A stretch of 39,542 bases of DNA from Polaromonas sp. (GTDB taxonomy: Bacteria; Pseudomonadota; Gammaproteobacteria; Burkholderiales; Burkholderiaceae_C). The notes under the pieces are model-generated. The model worked only from the letters and a program-made list of their open reading frames with translations, was not told the DNA's origin and did not search any database. The translations under genes were made by a program, and so were the position numbers. Shown one piece after another: positions 25,018-34,687 of this stretch (position 1 is the first letter of the stretch; every line of letters starts with the position of its first letter). Location of the stretch: NCBI GenBank assembly GCA_013823635.1, contig PNML01000022.1:1-39542 (forward strand). The letters run 5' to 3'.

Positions 25018-26502
25018 ATGCCGCTCACCACCGCCACCGACCCACTGCTGCCCTGCCAACCCACCGATCTGATGGCGGCGCTGGCCCACCCCGTGCACCC
25101 CACCCCGTTGCCCTCCCCCCGCTGGGTGGCCCGCTGCGACGCGCTGGCGCACGAACTGGACCTGCCCCCCGACTGGCTGGCCAGCGACGATGCCCTGGCC
25201 TTGCTGGCCGGCAACCGGGCACCGGCCCACGGCACACCACTGGCCACCGTGTACAGCGGCCACCAGTTTGGCCAGTGGGCGGGCCAGTTGGGCGACGGAC
25301 GGGCCCTGTTGCTGGGCGAGCTGGACACGCCCCTGGGTCGCCAGGAGGTGCAACTCAAAGGCGCGGGTCTGACGCCGTTTTCCCGCATGGGCGACGGGCG
25401 GGCCGTGTTGCGCAGCAGCATCCGCGAATACCTGTGCAGCGAAGCCATGCACGCACTGGGCATTCCCACCACCCGCGCGTTGGCCCTGACGGGATCGCCC
25501 CAACCCGTGCGCCGCGAAACCGTGGAAACCGCCGCCGTGCTCACCCGCGTGGCCCCCAGCTTCATCCGCTTCGGGCACTTCGAGCACTTTTCGCACAGCG
25601 GCCAGCACGGTGTGCTGCGCGCCCTGGCCGACCACGTCATTGACCGCTTCTACCCCGCGTGCCGCGAGGCCGCCAACCCCCACGCGGGTCTGCTGCAAGC
25701 CGTGAGCGAGCGCACCGCCCACCTGGTGGCCCAGTGGCAGGCGGTGGGCTTTTGCCACGGTGTGATGAACACCGACAACATGAGCATCCTGGGCCTGACA
25801 CTCGACTACGGGCCCTTCCAGTTCATGGACGGCTTCCACCCCGGCCACGTCTGCAACCACAGCGACACCGGGGGCCGCTACGCCTACAACCGCCAGCCGC
25901 AGGTGGCCTACTGGAACCTGTTCTGCCTGGGGCAAGCCCTGCTGCCGCTGATTGGCGAGCCCGACGACGCCATGGCCGCGCTGGACAGCTACCAAACCGT
26001 GTTTCCCGCCGCCCTCACCCAGCGCATGGCCGCCAAGCTGGGGTTGGGCGCCGACCACCCGCACGCCAGAACCCTGATCGACAGCACCTTGCAGCTGCTG
26101 GCCGCCGAACGCACCGATTACCCCCTGTTCTGGCACCGGTACACCCAGTGGCTGGCGGCGCAAGGCGAGGCCCCCGATCAGCCCCAGGCGGTGGCGCCGC
26201 TGCAAGACCTGTTTGCAGACCACAGCCGCTTTGACGCCTGGAAAAATCAATTTCTAGAGCTGACAACCCAACACCAACAAGCGCCAGATGCCAATTTGGC
26301 ATCAAAAAACAACCCCAAGTACGTGTTGCGCAACCACCTGGCCCAGACCGCCATTGCCCAGGCCGAACAGGGCGATGCCGGCCTGGTGGCGGAACTGTTG
26401 GCCGTGCTGCAAACTCCCTTCAGCGCACACCCCGAACACGAGGGCTGGGCCGGGCTGCCGCCCGACTGGGCCGCCCACATTGAAATCAGCTGCTCGTCCT
26501 GA
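25018..26502 (+). CDS. selO: Protein adenylyltransferase SelO (YdiU/UPF0061)
   Basis: Pseudokinase-fold enzyme that transfers AMP from ATP to protein hydroxyl groups, linked to oxidative stress control. The 494 residues show [63 protein letters not shown], the catalytic [25 protein letters not shown] and [18 protein letters not shown]. The C-terminus ends ISCSS, the bacterial Cys form of the conserved tail. Residues about 410-430 ([20 protein letters not shown]) are encoded by a dispersed element copy and replace sequence that is normally conserved in length. msrB follows 27 bases downstream, a redox-repair partner. Confidence 0.93.
   Translation: MPLTTATDPLLPCQPTDLMAALAHPVHPTPLPSPRWVARCDALAHELDLPPDWLASDDALALLAGNRAPAHGTPLATVYSGHQFGQWAGQLGDGRALLLGELDTPLGRQEVQLKGAGLTPFSRMGDGRAVLRSSIREYLCSEAMHALGIPTTRALALTGSPQPVRRETVETAAVLTRVAPSFIRFGHFEHFSHSGQHGVLRALADHVIDRFYPACREAANPHAGLLQAVSERTAHLVAQWQAVGFCHGVMNTDNMSILGLTLDYGPFQFMDGFHPGHVCNHSDTGGRYAYNRQPQVAYWNLFCLGQALLPLIGEPDDAMAALDSYQTVFPAALTQRMAAKLGLGADHPHARTLIDSTLQLLAAERTDYPLFWHRYTQWLAAQGEAPDQPQAVAPLQDLFADHSRFDAWKNQFLELTTQHQQAPDANLASKNNPKYVLRNHLAQTAIAQAEQGDAGLVAELLAVLQTPFSAHPEHEGWAGLPPDWAAHIEISCSS
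26240..26312 (+). repeat. Dispersed AT-rich element, copy 4 (inside selO)
   Basis: AGCT at 26258 and ACAAGCGCC at 26277, offset 19, then AGATGCCAATTTGGCAT and an A-rich end. It stays in frame through selO but is read in a different frame from the other four copies (...Q-Q-A-P-D-A-N...). Confidence 0.6.
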
Positions 26503-26529
26503 CCACCCCGCTCACCCGAAAGACGCCCC

Positions 26530-26958
26530 ATGACCTACCCCATCCAGAAGACCGACGCCGAATGGCGTGCGCTGCTCGCCGCCAAGGGCGCCGAACCCGG
26601 TGCCTTCGACATCACCCGCCACGCCCGCACCGAGCGCCCGTTCACCGGCAAGTACGAACAGGTGTGGGCCGATGGCAGCTACCACTGCGTGTGCTGTGGC
26701 AACACCCTGTTCGACGCCCGCACCAAATTCGACGCGGGCTGCGGCTGGCCCAGTTTTTCGCAGGCCCTGCCCGGGGCCATCACCGAAATCACCGACCACA
26801 GCCACGGCATGGTGCGGGTGGAAACCGTTTGCAGCCAGTGCGGTGCCCACCTGGGCCATGTGTTTGAAGATGGCCCCATGCCCACGGGCCTGCGCTACTG
26901 CATGAACTCGGCCTCGCTCACCCATGAGCCCACCAAACCTGAAAGCACCCCCCAATGA
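26530..26958 (+). CDS. msrB: Peptide-methionine (R)-S-oxide reductase MsrB
   Basis: Reduces the R-form of methionine sulfoxide in proteins. The 142-residue cytoplasmic enzyme has both zinc CxxC pairs, C53/C56 ([12 protein letters not shown]) and C101/C104 ([13 protein letters not shown]). The substrate-pocket motif is GCGWPSF. The catalytic cysteine is C124 in [13 protein letters not shown] 26530 lies 27 bases after selO. The stop overlaps the following monooxygenase start by four bases (ATGA), so the three genes are probably one transcript. Confidence 0.95.
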   Translation: MTYPIQKTDAEWRALLAAKGAEPGAFDITRHARTERPFTGKYEQVWADGSYHCVCCGNTLFDARTKFDAGCGWPSFSQALPGAITEITDHSHGMVRVETVCSQCGAHLGHVFEDGPMPTGLRYCMNSASLTHEPTKPESTPQ

Positions 26959-27974
26959 AACCCCTGCACCACATGGCCCTGTCCATGCTGGACCTGGTGG
27001 CCGTGCGCCAGGGCGGCACCGTGGCCGACGCGCTGGCCATTGCCCTGCGCACGGCGCAACACGCCGAGTCGCTGGGCTTCCAGCGCTACTGGCTGGCCGA
27101 GCACCACAACATGAGCGGCATTGCCAGCTCGGCCACCGCCGTGCTGGTGGGCCACATTGCCGGTGGCACCCAGCGCATACGGGTGGGCTCGGGCGGCGTC
27201 ATGCTGCCCAACCACGCGCCCCTGGTGGTGGCCGAGGCGTTTGGCACCCTGGCCGAGCTGTACCCTGGCCGCATCGACCTGGGCCTGGGCCGCGCCCCCG
27301 GCACCGACCCGCTGACCATGCGCGCCCTGCGCCGTGACCGAGTGGAAACCGAGGCCGACTTTCCCCGTGACGTGGCCGAACTGCAGCGCCTGCTCGCCCC
27401 CGCCCAGCCCGGCCAGCGCCTGGTGGCCATGCCCGGCGCGGGCACCCAGGTGCCCATCTGGCTGCTGGGCTCCAGCCTGTTTTCGGCCCAGTTGGCCGCG
27501 CAGATGGGGCTGCCCTACGCCTTTGCCTCGCACTTTGCACCCCGGCTGTTGCACCAGGCCCTGGCGGTGTACCGCGACCAGTTCCGCCCCTCTGCGGCGC
27601 TGGCGCAGCCCTACGTGATCGTGGGCGTGCCCTTCATTGCGGCGCCCACCGATGACGAGGCCGAGTACCTGGCCAGCAGCACCTACCAACGGGTGCTGGG
27701 CATACTGACGGGGCAGCGCGGCCAACTGCCACCACCGGTCAGGGGCTACATGGCGCAGCTGCACCCGCAAGAGCGCGCTGGCATAGAAGACTTTCTGGCC
27801 GCCGCGGTCATTGGTGGCCCGGACACCGTTCACCGTCGGCTGACCGAATTGGCCATGGCGACCGAGGCAGACGAATTCATGCTGGTCAGCGATGTGTTTG
27901 ACCCCGCGCTGCGCCTGCGCTCACTGAGCCTGGCGGCCAGCGCCATGGCGGCGCAGGCCAGCGCCCACGCCTGA
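26955..27974 (+). CDS. Luciferase-like flavin-dependent monooxygenase (LLM class)
   Basis: Member of the bacterial luciferase-like FMN/F420-type oxidoreductases, closest in pattern to YhbW-type proteins. The 339 residues include [20 protein letters not shown], the conserved [57 protein letters not shown], and [28 protein letters not shown]. The natural substrate is unknown; sulfonates, alkanes or aldehydes are oxidised by relatives. It is translationally coupled to msrB through ATGA and ends 15 bases before the stop of the convergent hydrolase. Confidence 0.88.
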   Translation: MKPLHHMALSMLDLVAVRQGGTVADALAIALRTAQHAESLGFQRYWLAEHHNMSGIASSATAVLVGHIAGGTQRIRVGSGGVMLPNHAPLVVAEAFGTLAELYPGRIDLGLGRAPGTDPLTMRALRRDRVETEADFPRDVAELQRLLAPAQPGQRLVAMPGAGTQVPIWLLGSSLFSAQLAAQMGLPYAFASHFAPRLLHQALAVYRDQFRPSAALAQPYVIVGVPFIAAPTDDEAEYLASSTYQRVLGILTGQRGQLPPPVRGYMAQLHPQERAGIEDFLAAAVIGGPDTVHRRLTELAMATEADEFMLVSDVFDPALRLRSLSLAASAMAAQASAHA

Positions 27975-27988
27975 GTTCGCGCCCTTCT

Positions 27989-28990
27989 TCACTTGGGCGA
28001 AGCCTGCGCCTGCTTGGCGCTGGGACACGGCAGTGACGCCACCGACGCCACGACCTCCTCCAACGCAGACGCCTCCAGCGTCAGGCCCATGTGGCCCACG
28101 CCAGGCACCACCCTGACCACGCCAGGATGGCCGTGGCTGGCGAACACCCCATCAAATTGGTCGGCCTGAAACACCTCATCGTCTGCCCCCACCACCACCT
28201 GCAGGGGCTGGCTCACCGCGCGCACATTGGCCGCCCAGTCGGTGCGGGGGCGGAAGTTCATGGCCAGGTTGTAGTCGTAGGTGGGGGTGAGCACACGGCT
28301 GGCCTCGTCATCCAGCGCAAACCGGGTCACGGGCAGGTGGTTGAACGCCCGAATGCCCACCGCATTCAACGCCGTCAGTGCCACCACACGGGGCATGCCC
28401 ACATTGACCCAGCCACCCCCACCAGCCCGGTAGGTGGGCGCGTCATGGCCGACGAACGGCGCCAACAGCACGTAGCCCGAAAAAAGGGCCGCCCTCTCGC
28501 TGCCCGCCAGCCGCAGGGCCAGGCCGCCTCCGGCGGAAAAGCCCACCAGCGTGGCGGTTGGTGGCAACTGCCAGGCCGCCACCAGGTCTTCCAGGTCTTC
28601 TTCCAGTTGTCCGATGTGCCCGACCTGCCCGCGCGGGCCCGAGCCGCCATGGCCCCGAACGTCCGGCACATACACCGCATGACCTGCCTCGGCGAGCGCC
28701 TGGGCCATGGGGTGCAAGCTGCGCCCCCAGGCCGATGAGCCATGCACCAGCACGACGGGGCAAGCCGACTTGCCTCGGGCGGGACGGTAGGCGCGGTAGA
28801 TGAGGGGGGTGCCGTCCCGCGCCAGCACCTGCTGGGGTGCGGGCACGTTGGAAAAGTCCACCTCGTCAAAGGCGTCGTTCACGCTGCCCAGCGGCTGCGG
28901 CGGCACGGGACCACCCAGCGCCAGGCCAAACGCCAGCATGGCCAGCAACAGGCCCAACACGGCTAAGCAGGTCAACACCAGGGTCTTCAT
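27989..28990 (-). CDS. Alpha/beta hydrolase, membrane-anchored or secreted
   Basis: Lysophospholipase-like hydrolase of 333 residues. The N-terminus has a hydrophobic helix ([22 protein letters not shown]) that serves as a signal or anchor. The core has the oxyanion loop [26 protein letters not shown], the nucleophile elbow [16 protein letters not shown], the acid strand [12 protein letters not shown] and the catalytic histidine [10 protein letters not shown]. Substrate unknown. The ATG at 28990 was chosen; a longer frame to 29326 is without similarity. It is divergent from yciB across 183 bases that include a short perfect hairpin (29098-29114). Confidence 0.85.
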   Translation of the reverse strand: MKTLVLTCLAVLGLLLAMLAFGLALGGPVPPQPLGSVNDAFDEVDFSNVPAPQQVLARDGTPLIYRAYRPARGKSACPVVLVHGSSAWGRSLHPMAQALAEAGHAVYVPDVRGHGGSGPRGQVGHIGQLEEDLEDLVAAWQLPPTATLVGFSAGGGLALRLAGSERAALFSGYVLLAPFVGHDAPTYRAGGGGWVNVGMPRVVALTALNAVGIRAFNHLPVTRFALDDEASRVLTPTYDYNLAMNFRPRTDWAANVRAVSQPLQVVVGADDEVFQADQFDGVFASHGHPGVVRVVPGVGHMGLTLEASALEEVVASVASLPCPSAKQAQASPK

Positions 28991-29160
28991 GGCATGGCTC
29001 CGGCACTTCTCGACATGGAAGGAACTTCGGGTCAGCTGATGCACCCAACACCGGACTCCAGCCGTTTGGTGGGCGGTCTGAGCAACAGGGTGACCCGCCG
29101 AGCCAGGGGCTCGGGTGGGCGCATTGGCGGCAGACTTTACCCCAGCCCCCGACCACCGCC

Positions 29161-29166
29161 GATAAT
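29161..29166 (+). promoter_or_regulatory. -10-like element placing the transcript start at the yciB ATG
   Basis: GATAAT, seven bases, then ATG at 29174, without a ribosome site. TTTACC at 29136-29141 is a weak -35 candidate at 19-bp spacing. Confidence 0.42.
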
Positions 29167-29173
29167 TCCGCCC

Positions 29174-29728
29174 ATGCGCTTTCTCATCGACTTCTTTCCC
29201 ATCGCCCTGTTTGTTGCCGCGTACAAGCTGCACGACATCTACACCGCCACCGCCGTGCTCATGGTGGCCACGGTGGTGCAGACCGGCATCATGTACGGCC
29301 TGGACAAACGGCTGCAAACCATGCAAAAGGTCACGCTGGGCCTGGTGCTGGTGTTCGGTGCGCTGACGCTGCTGCTGCAGGACGAACGCTTCATCAAATG
29401 GAAGCCGACGGTGCTGTACGCCAGCATGGCCATCGTGCTGGCCGCAGCCCTGTGGGTCTGGAAGAAAAACTTCCTGCAGATGCTCTTGGGCAGCCAGCTC
29501 AGCCTGCCCGACGGCGTCTGGTCCAGGCTCACCGTGATCTGGGTGGGCTACTTCCTGTTCATGGCCGCCCTCAATGGCTACGTGGCGGCCTATTACTCCA
29601 CCGAAGAATGGGTGAATTTCAAACTGTGGGGCTACGCCTTCCCCGTCATCTTCATTGTGGGCCAGGGCCTGTACATTGCCCGCTACCTGAAAGACGATTC
29701 TTCCGGCAACGAGGCCAAGAAACCATGA
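29174..29728 (+). CDS. yciB: Inner membrane-spanning protein YciB (septation protein A family)
   Basis: Small polytopic inner-membrane protein of 184 residues linked to cell division and envelope integrity. About five hydrophobic helices are visible. The family start [19 protein letters not shown], the segment [19 protein letters not shown] and the C-terminal [22 protein letters not shown] are diagnostic. The stop overlaps the bolA start (ATGA). The yciB-bolA-PPIase order is, as I recall, common in Burkholderiales. Confidence 0.93.
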   Translation: MRFLIDFFPIALFVAAYKLHDIYTATAVLMVATVVQTGIMYGLDKRLQTMQKVTLGLVLVFGALTLLLQDERFIKWKPTVLYASMAIVLAAALWVWKKNFLQMLLGSQLSLPDGVWSRLTVIWVGYFLFMAALNGYVAAYYSTEEWVNFKLWGYAFPVIFIVGQGLYIARYLKDDSSGNEAKKP

Positions 29729-30069
29729 CCCAGCCTGTCACCACGCCCCCCACCGCAGCCGACCTGGACGCGGCCCTGCGCACCGCACTGCAACCCACCA
29801 CGCTGGAGGTGATCGACGAAAGCGGCCAGCACGCCGGACATGCGGGTGCCAACGGGCTGGGGTTTGGCACCCACTTTCGGGTGCGCATTGGTGGCCCGGC
29901 ATTCGCTGGCAAGGGCCGCGTGGCCCAGCACCGCCTTGTGTATGATGCGCTTCGACTTTTTACCGACGCTGGCCTGCACGCCCTGGCCATTGAAATTCAG
30001 AACCAACACACCACGTTGCCAACCGCCGTATCCGCCACCTCGGCAGACACCGCGAGCACCGGGCACTGA
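29725..30069 (+). CDS. bolA: BolA family protein
   Basis: BolA-type regulator/Fe-S partner of 114 residues. It has the beta-strand [15 protein letters not shown], followed by [28 protein letters not shown] and the end strand LHALAIEI. The conserved His in the GQHAGH loop and the R-V-A-Q-H-R-L-V-Y helix fit the class that pairs with monothiol glutaredoxins. The last 20 residues are a Ser/Thr/Ala tail without family similarity. It is coupled to yciB by a four-base overlap. Confidence 0.9.
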   Translation: MTQPVTTPPTAADLDAALRTALQPTTLEVIDESGQHAGHAGANGLGFGTHFRVRIGGPAFAGKGRVAQHRLVYDALRLFTDAGLHALAIEIQNQHTTLPTAVSATSADTASTGH

Positions 30070-30110
30070 CATTTCCTCCCCTTTTCCCTTTCCCTCACTC
30101 CCGTTCCACC

Positions 30111-30890
30111 ATGAAAACCCTGTTGTCCATTGCGGCTGTGGCCGCGTTGTCCCTGTCCTCCACCGTGGCCCTGGCCCAGAACGTGGCCATCGTCAACGGC
30201 AAGCCCGTGCCCACCAGCCGGGTGGAAATGCTGGCCTCACAAGTCGCCAAATCGGGCCGCCCCGTGAACGACGAGGTGCGTGCACAAATCAAGGAAGAGG
30301 TCATTGCCCGTGAAATCTTCATGCAGGAAGCCACCAAACGCGGCCTGGCCGCCAGCGAAGACTACAAGGCCCAAATGGAGCTGGCCCGCCAGACCATCCT
30401 GATCCGCGAACTGTTCGCCGACTTTCAGAAGAAGAACCCCGTCACCGACGCCGAACTGAAGGCCGAGTACGACAAATTTGTGGCCGCCAACGGTGGCAAA
30501 GAGTACAAGGCCCGCCACATCCTGGTCGAGAAAGAAGAAGAGGCCAAGGGCATCATCGCCAGCCTGAAAAAGGGTGACAAGTTCGAAGACTTGGCCAAGA
30601 AAATGTCCAAAGACCCAGGCTCTGGCGCCAACGGCGGTGACCTGGATTGGGCCAACGCCTCCAGCTACGTGCCCGAGTTCAGCTCGGCCATGATCAAGCT
30701 GGAAAAAGGCCAGCTGACGGCAGAACCCGTGAAGAGCCAGTTTGGCTGGCACGTGATCCGCCTGGACGACATCCGCGACGCCAAACTGCCCGCATTCGAC
30801 GAAGTCAAGCCCCAGATTTCCCAGCAGATGACGCAGCAAAAACTCAGCCAATTCCAGGAAGACCTGCGCAAAAAGGCCGTGGTCAAGTAA
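30111..30890 (+). CDS. Periplasmic peptidylprolyl cis-trans isomerase (parvulin/PpiC family)
   Basis: Folding helper of the cell envelope with 259 residues. The signal peptide is MKTLLSIAAVAALSLSSTVALA-Q. An N-terminal SurA-like helical part (about 23-125) contains ARQTILIRELFADFQKKNPV. The parvulin domain (about 135-225) reads ARHILVEKEEEAKGIIASLKKGDKFEDLAKKMSKDPGS, GGDLDW and KSQFGWHVIRLDD. It ends in a Lys/Gln-rich helix. It lies 41 bases after bolA and has lower GC and more lysine codons than its neighbours, probably because it is highly expressed. Confidence 0.92.
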   Translation: MKTLLSIAAVAALSLSSTVALAQNVAIVNGKPVPTSRVEMLASQVAKSGRPVNDEVRAQIKEEVIAREIFMQEATKRGLAASEDYKAQMELARQTILIRELFADFQKKNPVTDAELKAEYDKFVAANGGKEYKARHILVEKEEEAKGIIASLKKGDKFEDLAKKMSKDPGSGANGGDLDWANASSYVPEFSSAMIKLEKGQLTAEPVKSQFGWHVIRLDDIRDAKLPAFDEVKPQISQQMTQQKLSQFQEDLRKKAVVK

Positions 30891-30893
30891 ACA

Positions 30894-32096
30894 TTGCCCA
30901 CCACCTCATCGCCATCGGCTGACCACGGGCCGGAGACCTCCGGCTCCCTGTTCCCCCGAATCGAGGCCGATGGTGAACACGCCGCCGGGGGCGTGCCGCG
31001 GCTCAGGCTGCGGGGGAGTTGGACAGCCGCCTCACTGGCCGACGTCCACCAGTGGCGGCACCTGCAGGCCGACCTGTCCCGCTGGCCTGTCAGCCCGCCT
31101 CCCCACCCCGTCACACCACCAGCACCCCATTGGGACCTCAGCAGCGTGGCCGCGCTGGACCATGTGGGCGCCCAGGTGCTGTGGGCCCACTGGGGCGGCC
31201 AACAACCCGCCCAACTGTCGCTGACCACCTCGCAGCGCACCCTGTTTGACCGATTGGCCCGCTTTTCCCAGCCGGTGCCCCAAGCCCCCCGCCCCACCAT
31301 CGGCCAGCGCTGGCAGGCCCTGGGTGCAGACGTGCTGCAAGCGGTGTCCCACCTGCACGGTTTCACCTTGCTGCTGGGCCAGCTCCTGCTGGATCTGGTG
31401 CAACTGTTGCGCCACCCCCGGCGTGGCCCCTGGCGCGACGTGTCGGGCCACCTGTTCCATTTCGGGGCCACGGCGCTGCCCATCACCGCACTGGTGGGAT
31501 TTCTGATCGGGGTGGTGCTGGCCTACCTTAGCGCGCAACAGCTGCGCCAGTTTGGGGCCGATGCCTTCATTGTCGACCTGCTGGGCGTGTCGCTGGTCCG
31601 CGAACTGGGCCCCATGCTGGCCGCCATCCTCATGGCAGGCCGCTCGGGCTCCGCCATCACCGCCCAAATCGGGGTCATGCGCGTGACCCAGGAGCTCGAC
31701 GCCATGCGGGTGATGGGCATTGCCCCCGGCTACCGGCTGGTCATGCCCCGTGCGCTGGCGCTCGCCGTGGCCATGCCACTCATCAGCATTTGGACCACAC
31801 TGCTGGCGCTGCTGGGCGGCATGCTGGCAGCGGACGTATCACTGGGCATTTCCCCGTCGTTTTTTGTGCACGCGCTGCCGGCCGCGGTGGACAGCGCCAA
31901 CCTCGCGTTGGCCGTGGGCAAAACCACGGTGTTCGGCGTGCTCATTGCGCTGATTGCCTGCCACTTTGGCCTGCGCGTCGAACCCAACACCGAAAGCCTG
32001 GGCCAGGGCACCACGGCATCGGTGGTCACCTCCATCACCGTGGTGATACTGGTCGATGCCCTGTTCGCCATCCTGTTCAAGGACATTGGCACATGA
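30894..32096 (+). CDS. MlaE-family ABC transporter permease with N-terminal STAS-like domain
   Basis: Permease of a Mce/Mla-type system that moves phospholipids or other lipids between the membranes. The product has 400 residues if TTG 30894 is the start. No in-frame ATG exists before the core, and a GTG near residue 34 is the alternative. Residues about 35-120 look like a degenerate STAS domain (WDLSSVAALDHVGAQVLWAHW). The MlaE core (about 150-400) has FGATALPITALVGFLIGVVLAYLSAQQLRQFG, VRELGPMLAAILMAGRSGSAITAQIGVMRVTQELDA and the conserved C-terminal helices. The stop overlaps the ATPase start (ATGA). Confidence 0.87.
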   Translation: MPTTSSPSADHGPETSGSLFPRIEADGEHAAGGVPRLRLRGSWTAASLADVHQWRHLQADLSRWPVSPPPHPVTPPAPHWDLSSVAALDHVGAQVLWAHWGGQQPAQLSLTTSQRTLFDRLARFSQPVPQAPRPTIGQRWQALGADVLQAVSHLHGFTLLLGQLLLDLVQLLRHPRRGPWRDVSGHLFHFGATALPITALVGFLIGVVLAYLSAQQLRQFGADAFIVDLLGVSLVRELGPMLAAILMAGRSGSAITAQIGVMRVTQELDAMRVMGIAPGYRLVMPRALALAVAMPLISIWTTLLALLGGMLAADVSLGISPSFFVHALPAAVDSANLALAVGKTTVFGVLIALIACHFGLRVEPNTESLGQGTTASVVTSITVVILVDALFAILFKDIGT

Positions 32097-32917
32097 GCGC
32101 CACACCTGCATTGGCGCAGCCCTCGGCCTTGCCCGCCGTGGACATCCGGGGCGTGTGGACCACGTTCCCGCTCGCCCAGGGCGGTGAACAGGTGGTGCAC
32201 CAGGACCTGGACCTGGCGGTGCAAACGGGTGAAGTGTTGTCGCTGGTGGGGGGCTCTGGCACGGGCAAAACCACCCTGCTGCGCCACATCCTGGGCCTGG
32301 ACACGCCCTCGCGCGGCAGTGTGCACATCATGGGCCGCGCCGTGGCCGACCAGGACCCCCGCACATCGGCCACCCGGGTGGGCATGCTGTTCCAGCATGG
32401 GGCGTTGTTTTCGGCGTTCAGCGTGCTCGACAACATCGCCTTTGGCCTGAACGAATGGGGGCACATGCCCCGAGCACTGGCGCGTGACATGGCCATGGTC
32501 AAACTGCAAATGGTGGGCTTGGAAGCCAAGCACGCCGACAAGCGGCCCTCCGACCTGTCGGGCGGCATGGTCAAGCGTGCAGCACTGGCGCGGGCGCTGG
32601 CCCTGGACCCCCCGCTGCTGTTGCTGGACGAGCCCACCGCCGGACTCGACCCACAAGGCGCGGACGAATTTTGCGAACTCCTGCGTGCGCTGCACCGGGA
32701 GCTGGGCCTCACGGTGATGATGGTCACCCACGACCTGGACACCCTGCTGGCCCTGTCCACCCGCATCGCCGTGCTGGCCGAGCGGCGCGTGGTGGCGGTG
32801 GGCACGGCCGCCGAGGTCGTGGCCACCCGCCACCCTTTCATACAGGCCTACTTTGGTGGCGGCCGAGGCCAGCGCGCCTTGCTGGCGCTCGAGCGGCCAC
32901 CCACCCAGGCGCCGTGA
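32093..32917 (+). CDS. MlaF-type ABC transporter ATPase
   Basis: ATP-hydrolysing subunit of the lipid transport system, 274 residues. Motifs are Walker A GGSGTGKTT, MLFQHGALFSAFSVLDNIAFGL (the Q-loop as found in MlaF), signature LSGGMVKRAALARALAL, Walker B LLLLDEPTAGLDPQGAD and the switch histidine VTHDLDTLLALSTR. The N-terminal extension of about 15 residues is not conserved. It is coupled to the permease gene by ATGA, with the MCE gene 21 bases downstream. Confidence 0.92.
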   Translation: MSATPALAQPSALPAVDIRGVWTTFPLAQGGEQVVHQDLDLAVQTGEVLSLVGGSGTGKTTLLRHILGLDTPSRGSVHIMGRAVADQDPRTSATRVGMLFQHGALFSAFSVLDNIAFGLNEWGHMPRALARDMAMVKLQMVGLEAKHADKRPSDLSGGMVKRAALARALALDPPLLLLDEPTAGLDPQGADEFCELLRALHRELGLTVMMVTHDLDTLLALSTRIAVLAERRVVAVGTAAEVVATRHPFIQAYFGGGRGQRALLALERPPTQAP

Positions 32918-32938
32918 TCGGATCAAAGGAAACCACAG

Positions 32939-33979
32939 ATGGAAAACAAGGCACATGCCTGGGCGGCCGGGTTGTTCGTCATCACCATGGTGTCGCTGTT
33001 GGCGGCCCTGGCCTTCTGGCTGTCGCGCGACACCCGCGTGCGCGATGTGTACGAGCTGTCCACCGCAGAGGCCGTGAGCGGCCTGTCCGAACAGGCTGCC
33101 GTGCGGTTTCGGGGCATCACCGTGGGCAAGGTGGTTCACATCGGGTTTGACCCCCAAACCAAGGGCAATGTGCTGCTGCGCATCGCCATCGACCAGAACC
33201 TGCCGTTGACCCAGGCCACCTACGGCGTGCTGGCCTACCAGGGCGTGACCGGACTGGCCTTTGTGCAGCTGGACGACGATGGTTCCTCCACCGCGCCCCT
33301 GACCACCCAAACCAATCCGCCCACCCGCATTCCACTGCGCCCCGGCTTGCTGAGCCAGTTCGCCGACCAGGGGTCGTTTTTGCTGCGCCAGGCGCAGCGC
33401 ATCACCGAACGGGTGGACTCGCTGCTGTCGGCCGAGAACCAGCAGACCATGGTCAGCACCCTGCAGTCCGTGGGACGCAGCGCCGATCGTTTGGGTCTGG
33501 CGGCCGAACGCATGCAAGCCACGGTGGCAGCACAGCTGGGGCCCCAGCGCACCAACATCCCCGCGCTGGTGACCGACACCCGCCAGGCCATGCAAGCCCT
33601 GCAGGCCACGGCCAGCGACATCCGCCACACCGCGCAGGCGTCTGCACAAACGGCCGAGGCCGCGACCCAAGCCGCCCAAACCCTCCACCAGCTCGGCCAG
33701 CGCATTGCTGCAGAGGACGGGCTGGTTTCGCAGCTGGAGCGCACCACCCGATCGCTGGCCGCCAGCGCGGCAACGGTGCAGGCCACGGCACTGCCCCGCC
33801 TGATGGAGGCCACCGCAGAGGCGGCACAAGCGGCACGCGCCGCATCCGCCACCGCGCAAGGCGTGGACCGCGTGGTCAACCACCTGGAAGAAAACCCCCA
33901 AAGCCTGCTGTTCGGTCACGGCGCCCCCGCCCCCGGACCGGGCGAGCCGGGCTTCTCCGCACCCGCCCCCACCCGCTGA
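32939..33979 (+). CDS. MCE (MlaD-type) substrate-binding protein
   Basis: Periplasmic lipid-binding component anchored in the inner membrane, 346 residues. It has a short cytoplasmic start, a membrane helix (AAGLFVITMVSLLAALAFWLS) and one MCE domain (about 38-120) with VRFRGITVGKVVHIGFD and YGVLAYQGVTGLAFVQL. A long Ala/Gln/Thr-rich coiled coil (about 130-310) follows and could form the periplasmic channel or stalk. A Pro-rich end closes the protein. A single MCE domain with a long coil resembles the three-subunit/lipoprotein systems rather than compact E. coli MlaD. ATG 32939 has an AAGGAAA site. Confidence 0.9.
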   Translation: MENKAHAWAAGLFVITMVSLLAALAFWLSRDTRVRDVYELSTAEAVSGLSEQAAVRFRGITVGKVVHIGFDPQTKGNVLLRIAIDQNLPLTQATYGVLAYQGVTGLAFVQLDDDGSSTAPLTTQTNPPTRIPLRPGLLSQFADQGSFLLRQAQRITERVDSLLSAENQQTMVSTLQSVGRSADRLGLAAERMQATVAAQLGPQRTNIPALVTDTRQAMQALQATASDIRHTAQASAQTAEAATQAAQTLHQLGQRIAAEDGLVSQLERTTRSLAASAATVQATALPRLMEATAEAAQAARAASATAQGVDRVVNHLEENPQSLLFGHGAPAPGPGEPGFSAPAPTR

Positions 33980-34006
33980 GCCACCCACCCGCACACGGAG
34001 ACCACC

Positions 34007-34687
34007 ATGCGCCCATCGGCACCGGACACCCACCCACGGCTCCCCACCCGCCTGGCCGACACACCCACACACGCCCTGGCCACACCGGTTCACACGGCCA
34101 CGGCCCTGCTGGCGGTGGTGCTGGCCCTGGGTGCGTGCAGCCTGCCACAGGCCCCCACCCCCAAAGCCACCCACGACCTGGGTCCGCTGCCCACGGCCTC
34201 GGTGGCGCCGGTGTTGGCCGCGCCCAAGCCACTGCAGCTGCTCGCCACGTCGGCCCCCGCCGCACTCGGGGGGCAGGACATGCGCTACCGCCTGGCCTAC
34301 GCACAACCCCTGCAGCCGCGTGCCTACGCGCTGGCGCGCTGGAGCATGCCCCCCGCACAACTGGTGCACCAGCGCCTGCGCCAGCAACTGGCGGCCGACG
34401 GCTGGCAGGTGGGGGGTGGCCACGCTGCCGATGCCCCGGTGCTGCACATCGAACTCGACGTGTTTGAGCAGGTGTTTGACACCGCCGAGCGCAGCCACGG
34501 CCTGGTGCAGTGGCAGGCCAGCCTGCGCCAAGGCGCACGCACCCTGGCCCAGCACACCATGACCGCCCAGGTGCCCGCCACCACCCCCGACGCCGCCGGT
34601 GGCGCCCTGGCACTGGCCCAGGCCACCGACCAGGCCCTGGCCCAATTGCGCCCCTGGTTGAGCCAGCACGCCCCGCAACGGCCATGA
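34007..34687 (+). CDS. ABC-type transport auxiliary lipoprotein (PqiC family)
   Basis: Outer-membrane-type lipoprotein of the Mce operon, 226 residues. An unusually long N-terminal stretch precedes the signal helix TATALLAVVLALGAC-S, whose lipobox LGAC places the lipidated Cys near residue 44. The mature part fits the ABC_trans_aux/PqiC pattern: MRYRLAYAQPLQPRAYALARWSMPPAQLVHQRLRQQL, then VLHIELDVFEQVFDT and LVQWQASLRQGARTLAQHT. It probably links the MCE stalk to the outer membrane (inference from the family). The stop overlaps the aminotransferase start (ATGA). Confidence 0.85.
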   Translation: MRPSAPDTHPRLPTRLADTPTHALATPVHTATALLAVVLALGACSLPQAPTPKATHDLGPLPTASVAPVLAAPKPLQLLATSAPAALGGQDMRYRLAYAQPLQPRAYALARWSMPPAQLVHQRLRQQLAADGWQVGGGHAADAPVLHIELDVFEQVFDTAERSHGLVQWQASLRQGARTLAQHTMTAQVPATTPDAAGGALALAQATDQALAQLRPWLSQHAPQRP

